Shown here: piece after piece, positions 1 to 11,425 of the stretch
Layout: each line of letters starts with the position of its first letter
How positions within the stretch are numbered: the stretch's first letter is position 1
Assembly (NCBI GenBank): GCA_002964805.2
Contig: PUDQ02000098.1
Coordinates: forward strand, 62,001-126,000
Reading direction: 5' to 3'
Length of the DNA stretch: 64,000 nt
DNA from: Trametes villosa
Taxonomy: Eukaryota; Basidiomycota; Agaricomycetes; Polyporales; Polyporaceae
Made by a program: the position numbers and the translations under genes
Notes under the pieces: model-generated
Database searches by the model: none
What the model saw: the letters and a program-made list of their open reading frames with translations, nothing else
Told to the model about the DNA's origin: nothing

Positions 1-66
1 GAGCCGGATCCGGCGGATCTAGGTCAACCGGATCCAGATCATGACCGGATCTAGGTTAGGGTTAGC
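1..66. repeat. GGATC-rich repeat with short telomere-like stretch
   Basis: The first 60 bases contain several GGATC/GATCC words separated by about 12 bases, followed by two partial TTAGGG units (about 52-64). The words are of the same kind as those at 867-1020. Two TTAGGG units are too few to call a telomere. The stretch could be the edge of a dispersed repeat that begins outside the window. Confidence 0.4.
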
Positions 67-866
67 CAATGCGGAGTACCCGGGACGGATCCTCCTCTGT
101 CCTGCTCCTGCAGCAGCTTACCTCGAGACAGTCTACAACTAATGCTTTACACACCCATCTTACTAGTCTGTGGGCTCATTGAACTGCTCATTGAACCCTT
201 TTTGTCCAACAGAAGGGCTAGAAGTTCAGGAAGACCTGCAGGAGGCGATGATGGCATCAAAAATTTTGCGATTCTGGAGCCGTTCCTGGGCGTATACAGT
301 TGCGAATGGGCTCGTTAGGACGGGCTAGAGCAGGGCTATCCGCCGCATCCAGGTACGTCTCAATCCGACCGTTAGAACGTTCGCTATCGGCCATTCTTCA
401 CGGACAGTCATACTTTACAGCTTTTACAATCACTCTCCTCTCTGGGCTTCGTTTATTGCGCTCATTGAGGTTTCAGATTTGACCACAGTGCCCCCCCTCC
501 CATTTGCATCCATTCGCATCGAATTCTATCCAGTGTACGAAGTTCTATGGCCAAGCCAAGATGTCAGCCTTGGCTCACAGCCATATTGCGCGTAGCGGAA
601 CCGTTACACCGCGGACCGGCTTGCGAATGGCAGCGTTGGAATCGCGTACGCATTCCCTTTCTAATGATATGCTTCCCATCCAAATCCGTCCACGGGGTCG
701 CCCGGTACCCCCCTGCCCTCCTCCTCCCCCTCCCCACATAGTTTAGCTCATATCTCCTTCATTTCGACGCCGTTTCCTTTACTTCAAGTTGACGAATGCA
801 TGCAGAGCTGGTATCTATACATCTATGCTGTACCAATACGAAAATTCCACCATTTATTTTTTGAGT

Positions 867-1020
867 GCTCGGGCAGGTCAACCCGCGGGTTACCTGGATC
901 CGGATCCGCGGATCCAGGTGAACCGTGGCCCCGGATCGGCCCGGTTCTAGGTCGAGCTCTAAATCCGGGCAAAACCCGTAGGTCCGGATCCGGATGATCC
1001 GTAGGTAGATCCGTGTCCAG
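867..1020. repeat. GC-rich palindromic GGATCC repeat
   Basis: A dense run of GGATCC, CCGGAT and GATCCG words. Its core (about 888-925) is a near-perfect inverted repeat in which CCTGGATCCG is mirrored by CGGATCCAGG, with GGTT and AACC further out. Such palindromes often mark ends of small non-autonomous DNA elements in fungi, but no terminal repeat pair or target duplication could be established here. Confidence 0.5.
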
Positions 1021-2008
1021 CCTTAAACGGGGCTGGACGGGCTCGCAACCTGCGACATTGCGGCACCGTCATCGAGTCCCGGCAGCGTTGAGGCAGCGCG
1101 AGGACTACGTCGAGCAAGGAGGTCGATAGGCCGATGTTGCTTGACAGTTCGGTGGGGGTCGGAGGATGGGGAATGAACGTCGTCTTCGTATGCCTGTTGG
1201 GGGCTTGTGGATTGGTGTCGAGAGAGGCACACCCATTATGCCGACTGGGAGTACGCCCAGGGCTAGGGTGACCTAGACGTGGACACACGACGGCACTATG
1301 GCCGGTGTTTAGTCCAACGCCTACAGGGAGAAGGGGGAAGCTTGAGCGCGCTGGATACCGAGTGACGACTCGATTAGCTACTTTAAGGGAATCTTCGCGA
1401 TCGAGCTACTTACCTGGTCTTCATACCGTCGCTTCGGTTCCGTATGGCTTGAGCGAGGTTACAGGATGCGAGGCGGGGGAGGATGGTGGAGGACGAGCTC
1501 ATTGAGTGCAGAGAGAAGGTACCAAGCGCCCGTCCTCGCGAAACGGCTAAGTCCAGCTTCACAGTGGCGCTGCCAAAGTCGAACCAAAGGCACATGAGAG
1601 GCGCGACACGATCAGGTGATGCAAGTTCACTTCCAGGTTCCCACGATTAGGCGCCCTTCCCAAGTGAGCGATGGCGTTGCTGTTGTGCTCACGTCGAGCT
1701 CGGTCGCAAACACGACGCTCTCAGCAGCCTGCAAGCACGAAGACGACAACCTCAACATTCGAGTCCTAGGCTGAGAAGCGAGACATACGTCTCACGCTTC
1801 TCGCTGCAACTGGACACCGCCTACCGAGTGGACGAGACCGTTAGTCTCTGTCCCCGGAGGTCCTCAAGCACGACAACCGACGTCCCGCCCACCCACAAGC
1901 CACGATCTCCCCCGATCCCCTGATTCTCGACGCCGTACGCGTCCTCCAGCCCATCGTCGCTCTCGTCGGCAAACCCGGACATCCCAGAGTCCCCGATCAA
2001 CTCAGCCT
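1021..2008. other. Intergenic stretch, no gene recognised
   Basis: Only short uninformative reading frames are present on both strands. The last few hundred bases are likely the promoter and leader of the gene starting near 2009. Bases 67-866 are equally without a supportable gene. Confidence 0.5.
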
Positions 2009-4620
2009 ATGGAAAACACGACGTACGTCAGTCCGCGCAATGTAGTGAGGTCCGGCGTACTGTTCATAGTGAACAAGCAGAGAAACACGGCGCGGGACTC
2101 ACCAGCGGCCTCGACGAACCCTCTCAATTCCCTCAGTCCGCTCACACCGCCCCCGGAGTCTCGCGAGGGCTCGCGAGCGCGGTCCTCCTCGCACGATCGT
2201 CCCGATCATCCCCCGACACCTCCGGCACGCGAACTCTCTCCTTCAGAGTTGGAGGATGCGGTAAGTTCGACGGACGATGAAGGCCTGTGTCAGCCTACTC
2301 ACCGTTACATACCAGGCAAATGCGTCGCTCACTAGCGACTACCTTCCGCGCTCAGATGCGGCGAAGAACCCTGACGATGTGAACGGAGAACCGGAGCGTG
2401 GTGCTACTCTGCGAGCAACAAGGCGTGGAAAGCGTCAGTACCTCATGATTGTACCAGGCGGCGGAGACTGACCTTCTTTCAGCTGTCCTCGGGAGTGTAT
2501 CTGCCTACGATGCCATCGTCGCCGCTCCTGGCTTCAGTAGCGCCTCCGTCTTCACCACTCCAAACCAAGATTGGGTCCCGGAGTTCACCACGGCGCACGG
2601 CGAGATCACCACGTTCTCCGACGGCCGATGGGGACGTCACGAGTACTCCAGGTGGCCGCAAGCGTACGCTCGCGATAGTTTCCATATGGCGTGCGTCCCC
2701 CGGTCCCCAAGGCCCGCAGACGAGACTGTAGGCCCCTCTGCTGTTCTGTGGCGCACCTTATCGTCCAGTGACTGGAAGGAGGAGGACTGCGGTGTACCGG
2801 GATTGGGCAAACTGGAGGCCGAGTTACTGGAAGAACTCAGCCAGGAAGCGTCTGCGACCATCCAGCGGATTGCGAGCTGTCGGCGGGACGTCAAAGAATG
2901 GAACAAAGTCGGCAAGTTCCTCATCGTCTGTCTACGCCACTGCCTCGATCGTCTTCGCATCCTCCCCGCTCGCCCGAGCGTCATCATCTCCCTCGCAGCG
3001 CACGTGCAGCGTCTCTGTCTCGAACTTTGTGGTCTGGAGATCCTCCTGAACGAGGTTCTCGATCGTATAGAAAACCATCTACGCTGCGACCGCAAGATAC
3101 TCGACGTCGTGGGCGTTCACACCCCCGACGGGAGCGTCGTCCAGACTATGCATCGCGCAGGTATCCCGGTCTGGTTCCAGCGGCCACTCACCAAGTCCCT
3201 GAATATCTACGAGGTTGTGACCAAGACCGACATCCCCCTGGAGTTCTCCAGTACGCCTTCGTATCCTCGCCTCGTCCTTGCGAAGAGGGACATATCCGGG
3301 GTGCTGAACACCGCGGGAGAGTGGGCCCGCGCCATGAACGCGATGGTCAGGCGGCAGTTGTGCGGTTCTCAGCTGCCGGCGTTGCAAGGGGAGGGTACCG
3401 ACCAGCCGCCTGCGAAGCGTGCCCGCCAGGAAGATGGTACCGGGGCCGGGTGGAGTAGCTCCTTGGGCCCGGCTCCCCCGGCGATCGTCGTTCGGGATCC
3501 GGGGAGCGCTAGGGTCCTAGGGCACAACCTGCCTGTCCCCGTATCGTCGAATGCGCAGCCAAAGTCGGAGAAGAAAGCTAGGCGCAGGCCTCGCCATGCT
3601 CGGAAGAAGGCGACGAACGCGGCGGAGACGACATCTGCCACGTCAACGGCGGGACCGTCTGGATCCACCGCCTCCGCGGTCGCGAACAGTTTCACGATGA
3701 ACCCGTTCCGCCAGTACTACCCGTCCTCCACGGTCTCCATCTCCTTCCTCTGGGCGCAGGCTCTTTCTAGCGTCGGCACGCTCGCTCAACCTGGGCAGTC
3801 CGTCAGATACTTCTTCCCGCCGCCCTTCCTGATTGACAACCTCGTCGGGTACGAGGTCAGGACTGAGAAGTTGGGACGCTATCTCCACCACCTGGTTACC
3901 ATCCGGACTTTCTGCCGCGTCCGTCTCTTCGATCCCACCATCGCCGGGCGGCCGCTCACCGTTTCGGAATGGCGCGACGCGTTGTGGGGCGACTACGCCA
4001 TCGACGCCGACGGGGTCGGGGACAAGGCAGGGCGGGCTGCGGTGCGACAGGAGATCAGAACCAACCTCCGTCAACTTTTTGGCCGCCTAGCTTCCCTCCC
4101 ATCTTACGAGAGCGGCTCAGAGCCCCGCCTCCAAGATCTGCCAGTGACCCTGCAAGCGGCGACGACCGACCGGACGATTCAGCGAAGGTTGGTTTGGGAG
4201 GCGCACGAAACTAACTGGCGTTGCGAGCTGCTGGCCCTGGACGCGTTGATGGTGGGCTCAAACGAGTTCCCGGAACTAGAGCGATGGGATCGGGAGGCCC
4301 TCGTCTCTGAGATCTGGGGAGAGCAGTCGTCCGGCCTCAACATCATTCCGTCTGTGGAGAGCACGCGGGCGGACCACATCTGGATACAGCATCACGTCGA
4401 CTTCTGGGAGCGGAACGTGCGCCACCACTGTGCGTTCTTGCAAGTCCTCAGCCGGTGGCCTGGCTTTCCCGCCTCGCTGAAGACAGCGCGGGTAGGCGAC
4501 CCTAGTTGCGACCCGGATGCGTACACGGCAAGCATGCGTGTCGCCGTCGAGTTCTACGTGAAGACCTTCGTCGCCAAGTTCCACCGCCTCCCCACTCCGC
4601 CGGCGTTCGTCGACGCTTAG
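2009..4620 (+). CDS. Unclassified 'HRAGIPVW'-motif protein, expanded fungal family
   Basis: The core is one long open exon, about 2700-4620, that codes for roughly 640 residues and ends with TAG. Visible blocks are a helical region, the motif HRAGIPVWFQRPL near 3150, a basic linker (KKARRRPRHARKK, about 3570-3610) resembling a nuclear localisation signal, and a C-terminal globular block with YFFPPPFLIDNLVGYEV and WRDALWGDYAID. Upstream, a Ser/Pro-rich exon (about 2090-2259), the intron 2260-2311 and an exon from 2312 fit one frame. The join into the long exon (2440-2700) is unresolved, because two frames both look coding. From memory, proteins with this motif form a lineage-expanded family of unknown function in mushrooms and polypores. 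I do not recognise an enzyme. It lies 290 bp before a second unknown gene in the same orientation. Confidence 0.7.
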
Positions 4621-4908
4621 ACGGCGTTCTGATCCGTTCGTCGTAAGTGGAATTGCGTTTCATCACCCGTTCAGGACGCTAACTAGTGTATCTTCCTATC
4701 GATCTCAGCTCGGGTACCTTTTGGACGGAAGGTCACCAGCTGTGCATGTGACGTGTCGGCGCTACAGCGGGCTAGATGCACGGCGGCTCGGACTTGGTCT
4801 AGCGAGACCCGCGGGAGTGGCTCAGGCTCAGGATATCGTCTACGCGTAGACTTGTACATAGGACGCGGCCTCGCTCTGGTCTTCCTTGTTGCTCTCTCAT
4901 CCTGTACT

Positions 4909-7043
4909 ATGGGGCGATCGACCTGGCGTCTCCAAGAGATCCTTCTGCTCGAGGAAATCAATGAGAGTCCTGATGGACGCAAACTACTGGCGGCCGCTGT
5001 CACAAAAGGCAAGAAGGGCGACGTCTGGCGCAAGAAAGCTGCTGCGTACTACACGACGTGCTACAACAAGCGATTCGGGGAGGTCTGCTTCTCTAAGGAG
5101 ACCGACGATGAATTGAAGCTCCGTCAAGCCCGACAGCCACGAGCACGTCTCGTTCGTTTCGAGGCGGAGGACGACGACGATCGTAAGAACCGATTGGAGG
5201 CGATACACCAAGTGAGTCCCTCCGTCGCCGAACAACACCAGTGTCTTACGTCTGCCATGTGCGTAGCGTATCACTAACTACCTGGGCGGGCACAGCCCTA
5301 ACAACGCTCGCGTTCGGAACCGTCAACCTCCCGCTGCCCCTTCCCCGCTCGGCCTAGCAGCCTCTGCGCGTCTCGGCGCTCTTCCTCACCCGAAGGAGCA
5401 CATCACGAGCGGCTTGCTCGAGTTCAAACGTAGCGAGCATCCGGACAAGCCGACGCGGACTACCGAGGCTGGCGACACGCTCGACATCGGGTCGTACAAT
5501 CGTCTTTGCAAGGAAGCGTACGACGCGTGCGACGATCGGGAGGATTTCGAGCAGCGTGCACTTGCGAGCAACGCTGAGCAACGTCTAGCGTCGACGGAAC
5601 CGTTGTCCGGCTTTACTCGGGAACAGTACGTGACCCCACGCGCATGTTTCACGCCATACTCACTTCAAGTCGCAGGAAAGCAAAGTATCTTCCGGAGTGG
5701 CTTGCAAACGCGTACGAGATGGTCGAGGTGGAGATCGGCTGGGTCGGATGGTTCCCTATAGGAGGCGTGGACGAGACAGGGGAGGTCAAAGTCATATTGT
5801 GAGTCGTGTTCTGTGTGTGCGAACATTCTGCTGATCCTGTGGATGTAGCCCTAGCGCGGGGACTCTCAATGGTGTTACGTTCGAAGCCTGGCTCGCGGAG
5901 AAGGTTGGATGGTCCGTCGACCGCCTGCGCATCGCATTCGACAACTACGTTCGCGAGATTTTCGATCGTGGGTCATGCTCTCCTGCGTGCGTTACGAGGT
6001 TCCTGATCTTACTTCAGCGGCTCAACACACTTCGAACATGCCTGCTGGTGGGCAGGCTCAAAAATGCGAAACCCCGCCGGCTGGAACACTGCCCGCAGCA
6101 GACGTCGCGGCACAGGGTTCTCCCTCGTCTGAGACAACCCAGGTCGCGACCTCCGCGCCGGACAGCCCCCAAGTTGCTCTAACGCTCACATCGAACGTGT
6201 CTGTGAAGGATCGAGTATCTGTTTCGCGGCCGTCTACTCCGATTGTCGGTGCAGACAACGAGAACGGTCCCTCGACAAACCCTCAATCGAACGGGTATGT
6301 CTGAGCTGCCCTCTAGACCTGCCCTCTCTAACAATCGACATGCAGAGCTGCACAAGACGAAAACTTGCCGGATGTTGAGCTAGTCGAACAGAACGTAACC
6401 GGGAGCGTTGACAACAATCCAGACCCGAGGTGCGATTACTGCCTTAAACGTAGCCGCTCCTTCTGACCACATGTACTCCAGTACCGTACCGGGATCTCCG
6501 GAGAACGCTTCGCCGCCGCAAGTCGCGCGGAATAACAGGAAGAAGGGCAGGAAATGGACGAAGAGGCGGCCGAAAAAGTCGGGGAACTCGGAGGTCGTTC
6601 CTGAAGCGACCGACCTGATCGCTGTCCCCATCCCTATCGCTGTCCCCGTCCCCGTGGCTGCCCCCGCAGCTGCCCCCACGGCTGTCCCCACGGCTGTCCC
6701 CGCGGCTGTCCCCACGGCTGTCCCCGCACCAGCGCCGCTGGCCCAGGCAGTTATCCAGCCGCCGCAAGTCAACGAACGTCGCAGCCAGCGCGTCCGGAAG
6801 ATAACAGCCCGCAAGGAAGGCGTTAGCCCGTGAGTGAACCTCATCCAACATTTACGCCCGCACTAACTGTCGGAGCGAAGAAAAATATACGCTGCGCCGT
6901 ATGTGCAACGCTCGGATCAGGCGGTCTTCGTGGAGGGCAGCTCTACCCTTGCGGGGATTGCCAGTACCCAGAGCAAGCGCGGAGCTAAGCGCAAGCCTAC
7001 GGGGTCTGGGGACGGAGGTGCCTCGAAGCGTCGCCGCCGTTAG
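4909..7043 (+). CDS. Unknown protein with Ala-Val-Pro repeat and basic ends; one frame break
   Basis: ATG at 4909. Exons fit as 4909-5211, 5297-5625, 5676-5798, 5849-5967, 6018-6294, 6346-6429, 6482-6829 and 6881-7043, about 581 residues. All phases agree except at intron 1. There the only good acceptor (AG at 5294-5295) leaves the second exon one base out of frame, so this copy may be broken or the base miscalled. The N-terminal exon is helical and charged (KGKKGDVWRKKAAAYYTTC). The middle holds a compact domain (YLPEWLANAYEMVEVEIGW, then EAWLAEKVGWSVDRL). The C-terminal third is disordered: KKGRKWTKRRPKK, an AVP repeat, RRSQRVRKITARK and a terminal KRRRR. This suggests a nuclear, nucleic-acid-linked protein. 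No known family was recognised. The position next to the HRAGIPVW gene suggests a linked pair. Confidence 0.6.
6640..6733 (+). repeat. In-frame 12-bp tandem repeat (Ala-Val-Pro)
   Basis: About seven degenerate copies of GCTGTCCCCACG-like units lie inside an exon and code for repeated AAP/TAVP/AAVP. The period is a multiple of three, so copy-number change would keep the frame. Confidence 0.8.
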
Positions 7044-7292
7044 CTCCAGTCGTAGCGTAGAAATTTTCTTGCTTAGCTAGCGAGGCGGAGATCCCATGTC
7101 AGCGATGCGAGTGCGTAGTAACGGGGGAAAATGCGGCGCGCTCAGGACGCGAGATGGCATCTGCAGCGAGGAACCGCGCAAACGGACGAATCCGAGAGCC
7201 TCGTCTCAAGTGTGGAGATTATTCTCGGCCCCGTCTGCTGTTCGTACACCCGTCACGGCCGGCGCAAGCCACCGAGTCCCCGCTCCAGCACG

Positions 7293-7299
7293 TATATAA
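7293..7299 (+). promoter_or_regulatory. TATA box of the zinc-ribbon gene
   Basis: TATATAA lies 58-64 bases upstream of the ATG at 7357, in an otherwise GC-rich 313-bp intergenic gap after the preceding gene. Confidence 0.55.
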
Positions 7300-7356
7300 G
7301 GACCCGCGCACTCCGTCACCAGGCATACCCATCGCACCCCTTCGACGCACCCAACG

Positions 7357-10300
7357 ATGACACTCCATCCTCGCCCTGTCCTCCTGGATCCTTACCAGAA
7401 GGTCCCATATACCGAACCTCTCCGCCGCCTTTGCTGGCTGGGGGCGTATACGCGTCTCCCGTACGACATCGACGACACTCCTACTCTGCCGTGTCCCGGT
7501 CCGAAGTGTCACGCCGTCGGACTCTGGCACACTTCCGTCGCTTACAAGCGGGGGAACGCTGGAGAGTGGTATCGATTGGTGAGACTCGTACTTCTGAGTG
7601 GCTGTCTTGTGTGGCTGACCTCCGTCAAGTGCTTGATGTGCAAATTCAGGACCTTTCCCCCGCAGCCTGGGGTTCCCGCCCGCCTGGTAGAGATGATCGA
7701 AGCACGGCGCGACGTCGACCGCACTCAACGGAAGCTGACGCGGGTGAGCTTCTCACGTTTGTGCTCTACTGAGACGTATGCTCACAGTACCATTGCAGAG
7801 CGTAGACCGGGGCGCGAAGACCCGTTCGAGACGTGCGGTACGTATGAAAGGTCAATCGTGTCGGCAATGTACTGACACATTCATCTAGGACGTCACACCT
7901 ACGCCGGCCAGACGTCGCGCTTCCAGTCCGATTCTTCCCAGCATTTCGCTGCAGAGCTACGGAGCCGTACGTGCGACCTTCTGTTGCTCATCGTACTATC
8001 ACTAACCTTAGTACCTAGGGGTCGTCTACCTTGCGTGCGAAGCGCACACCTCAGGGCAGCGATGATGATGACTGCTCGCGGGACTTGGAAGTCGCGCTCC
8101 AGCTACAAGCACAGTACGATGAGGAGGTGCGGCGTTGTATGACAGGAGCGCAATGTTGCAATTCTGAACGCTTGATTCCCAGGGATCACGGCTGATCGAA
8201 CGCCGCACTGAAGATGTTCGTTCGGGAGCAGCTGGAGGGCCGGTCGAGACTCCGCGGAAGCCCCCCGTCACTTCGGATGCTTGTGCGCAGGACGAGGTCA
8301 TCGCTCGCCTGCTCCAGGAGGAGATGGACTCACAAGTATGTTACGGCACCATTCTCGCAGGCGTTTGTTTCTCAGACATGTCTAGGGCAAGAAAACGCGC
8401 AAGAGGCGGGCGGAGGATATTCAACGGGAAGCGGCAAGTACTCATGTTCGCGCGAACGCGCCTCCCATCTTACAATTTAGGTTAGGCCATCAAAGTAGCA
8501 CAAAAAGGGAAACGTCTGCGCACCCTGGCGTCCCTAGGAGCAGTGAGGACATGTCTCCGTCCGTCGTTGGAGAGCAGGCGGCTGACTGTCCGAGCTTGTA
8601 GGAGCTAGCTTTGTGGAGCCAGCCATCCTCGTCAGCCGGGGCGAACACCCCGATGAAAGTTGATGCGTCCTCATTCGGACCTCTACTTTCGGACATCCAG
8701 CATTCCACTTCATCCCGCGGCCACGGAACCGGTACGAGTTCTGCATGCAAGCCCGCGCCCTTTCCGGTTCGTTCTCGCTGTTGCGCAAATTCTGCGAAGT
8801 CCTGATCACCTTCCACAGGATCTGGAGTCAGCTAGCTCGTCGTCGGATGACGAGTCCTGCTCATTGCCACGGGCTGCTTGTGCGTCCCTCACGACGGCCG
8901 CCTTCTCCAAGCCGTCCACATCCCCTCCTCCTCGTACGCAGCCACGCGGCGAAGTTGACAAGCCCAGCCAATCGCGCATCCGGTCGCCGACTCCCGGCAC
9001 AGGATCCTTCATGTCACCCATCTCCATCCAGTACACCCCATCCCCTCGCGCGCAGCCGCTTGATGAGGCTGACAAGCCCGGCCAACCGCACATCCAGCTG
9101 CCGTTTTCTCGCCCCGCGTTCGAGAGTCCCATTTCCGTCGAGTACACTCCGTCCCCTCCGCCGGCGCAGCCAAGCCGTGACGCTCCCGGGTCGCCCATTC
9201 TCATCAGCGATTCCGCGGTGTCATCCACGCCTCCTCCTTCGCAGCCGCGGGGCGACGCGCTGCAGTCACCCATATACATCAGCGACTCAATGGCGACCCC
9301 ACCGCCCCGGAACTCTCCCATTGACCGCTCACGCGACCGCGACCACCACGTCATCACGCGTCCTCCCACCCTCGCACATCACAACACGCCTGTTGACGCC
9401 GAACCACCCAGCGGGAATCCCGTGAGATTCAAACCGGATGTGCGGTTCTTCCTCGACGAGGGCTTGAAGGGACATGTCCGGTACGAGAAGGACCTGGCGA
9501 GGAAATGCTGGCAGTGGGCGCGTAACCAAGTTGAGGAGCTCCGGGCTGCGCACCGAGATCGCAAGGCTCGGGCGGAACCTACAGCAGACCCCGTCCCCTA
9601 CACCGCCGCCTGGTTCGCTCAGGATCCCGACCGCACCGCCCTTCTCGATGACCCTCTGCGTGGGATGCCACAGGACGGCATGGATCTCTACGAGGCGGAC
9701 GTTCCTTACCCCTGGGACGAGCCGACCTTTGTCGAGCCCGACAATGGTCCTGATCCTTGGGACTTGCCGCCTTCGGACGAGCCCGAGTGGCCCTCCGATG
9801 AGTCCGGGTCATCCTCGAGCGGCGACGACGGCGACGACGTAACGGCCTGCGCGACGCCCGATCGCGCAGCGGAGGCCTTGAGCGTCACCCAAGAGTTCAA
9901 CGATACCCGCCAGTTCGCGATGGTAACCCCCGCGTCGACGTCGACTGGCGGTCTTCCTGCTCCTCAGGACGGCGTCCATGAGAGGGGTTGGTATCTACGA
10001 TTCGTGATCTGGGATAGGGTGAGTATTGATGTCTCGTGATCATGTCCTCGCAATGACCGATTTCAATTGCAGGACAATGAGTTGCCCGTCACCAAGATGG
10101 TATACCTCGATCAGGACGGACCAACTACTGTCGGTTCTTACTTCCCTGTCCGACAAGTCTTCCAGTCCCTCGGTGTCGATTTCTTCCAGGTCTGGGACAA
10201 GGACATCACAGGCTGGCAGCGGATGACACTCCGCGACCGTCTCATGGCCTCGAAGGACGACAATCACACCATCCTCATCCGCTTTGCCTGGGTTCGGAAG

Positions 10301-10471
10301 TGCCCCCAGTTCGACAAACTTCTCATTCAGGCTTACGACGTCTGCTCCTTGTTCGGACCCACCATCTCGCAGTCGTTGATACCGTCCGCGGGCCTCTCTC
10401 CCGATAACGAATCACACGCGCCGTCGTCGAAGGACAGGTCTGTTGCGGAGGGAAAACAGCGTGCCTGGTGA
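7357..10471 (+). CDS. Cys4 zinc-ribbon (GRF-like) protein with repeated SIM-like motifs
   Basis: Ten exons keep phase: 7357-7578, 7630-7743, 7799-7837, 7889-7966, 8019-8126, 8183-8335, 8386-8565, 8602-8766, 8819-10018 and 10073-10471, about 885 residues. Residues 46-78 give C-x4-C-x23-C-x2-C (CPGPKC ... WYRLCLMC), with the first intron falling just before the second Cys pair. This resembles a GRF-type or other nucleic-acid-binding zinc ribbon. The middle is disordered, with acidic SDDDD, a basic KKTRKRRAED, and four spaced motifs: SPISIQYTPSP, SPISVEYTPSP, SPILISDS and SPIYISDS. The last two look like SUMO-interacting motifs. The C-terminal block (about residues 475-750) is acidic, and the last exon looks globular (WDKDITGWQRMTLRDRLMAS). 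A TAG at 8599 is in frame unless a 36- or 39-base intron is removed. Function unknown; a nuclear role is inferred. Confidence 0.65.
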
Positions 10472-11425
10472 TGCTTCCGCACGCTCCGTAAGGAATGTAT
10501 CTCGTTAATACAGTCTACCTTCTGCTCGGTAACCTGCACTTCTGCGCTTCTTATAGCCTTTTAGTTCCACTTAAACACTTGTCGGTGCCTTCTTCTTCGC
10601 TCTAGCTTACTCTTGTATGTTACTCGGCCCCCTTTGTCCCTCGCTCAGTGCTCAGTGCTTTCCGCTTCTTCTTGATTTCCAAGTACCTTCACGTCCTGAT
10701 TTCAGGCCCAGTCTCGCTCCCCGTAGATCGGATTGGTGACGTCATTCTTCCCGATCCCGATCGCCCCCCGATCGCTCGCTGATATTCCAATCGAACTCCC
10801 CGACAGTTTACCGCGCCCCTCAGATGCAGACTTCAGCTCCCGGTGATTACTTGCTTATGCCCAGCTCTTCGTGCTTCGGTTTATCCCGTCTCCCCGTCTC
10901 CCCGATGACCTAAGGAAGTACACGTGAGTGGATGTTCGTAATGTACGTGAAAATCAGCTAAGGCCCAGCTGCGGTGCAGAGAACACATCAACGAAGGTGG
11001 TTACCCGTCGAATGGGCCTGCGAATCCACGCCTCTGCCCCCGCGACCTTCCCCGTCCCGCACTCATCCAACCTATATCCTCCCACTGGCAGAAGTCCCCG
11101 TGTTCTCTGGAAACTCTCGTGCGCGAGTGCCTTGCGGGCTACCCAGGGGATGAGTAGCTAGCCCCGTTCATCGGTTTCGTGCCACCACACGGAGAGCCGG
11201 CCCTGCACTAAACCGGGCGACGGACCATCGCGCATCAGGCTTTTTGGAAGACTGAGCGGTGCCGAGTAGCGCCTGGCCACCGGACTTGAGCAGGTTAGGG
11301 CATTCCATCACCATTCAATGCTTGATGCGTGGCAGCCTCGCTTAACAACTCGTCAATAAATAGACAACGCCCTTGTCGCTCGCACAACCCCCGCATTGCT
11401 CTCTTCGCTCGTCGCCTCAGCAATC
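10472..11425. other. Intergenic, no gene recognised
   Basis: Pyrimidine-rich sequence follows the stop at 10471, with T-rich runs typical of fungal 3' untranslated DNA. The last 130 bases, including AATAAATA near 11354, probably serve as the leader of the next gene. Confidence 0.5.

Noticed and set aside
52..64. TTAGGG-like telomere repeat
   Set aside because: Only about two units, embedded in GGATC repeats and followed by ordinary genes. No evidence for a chromosome end.
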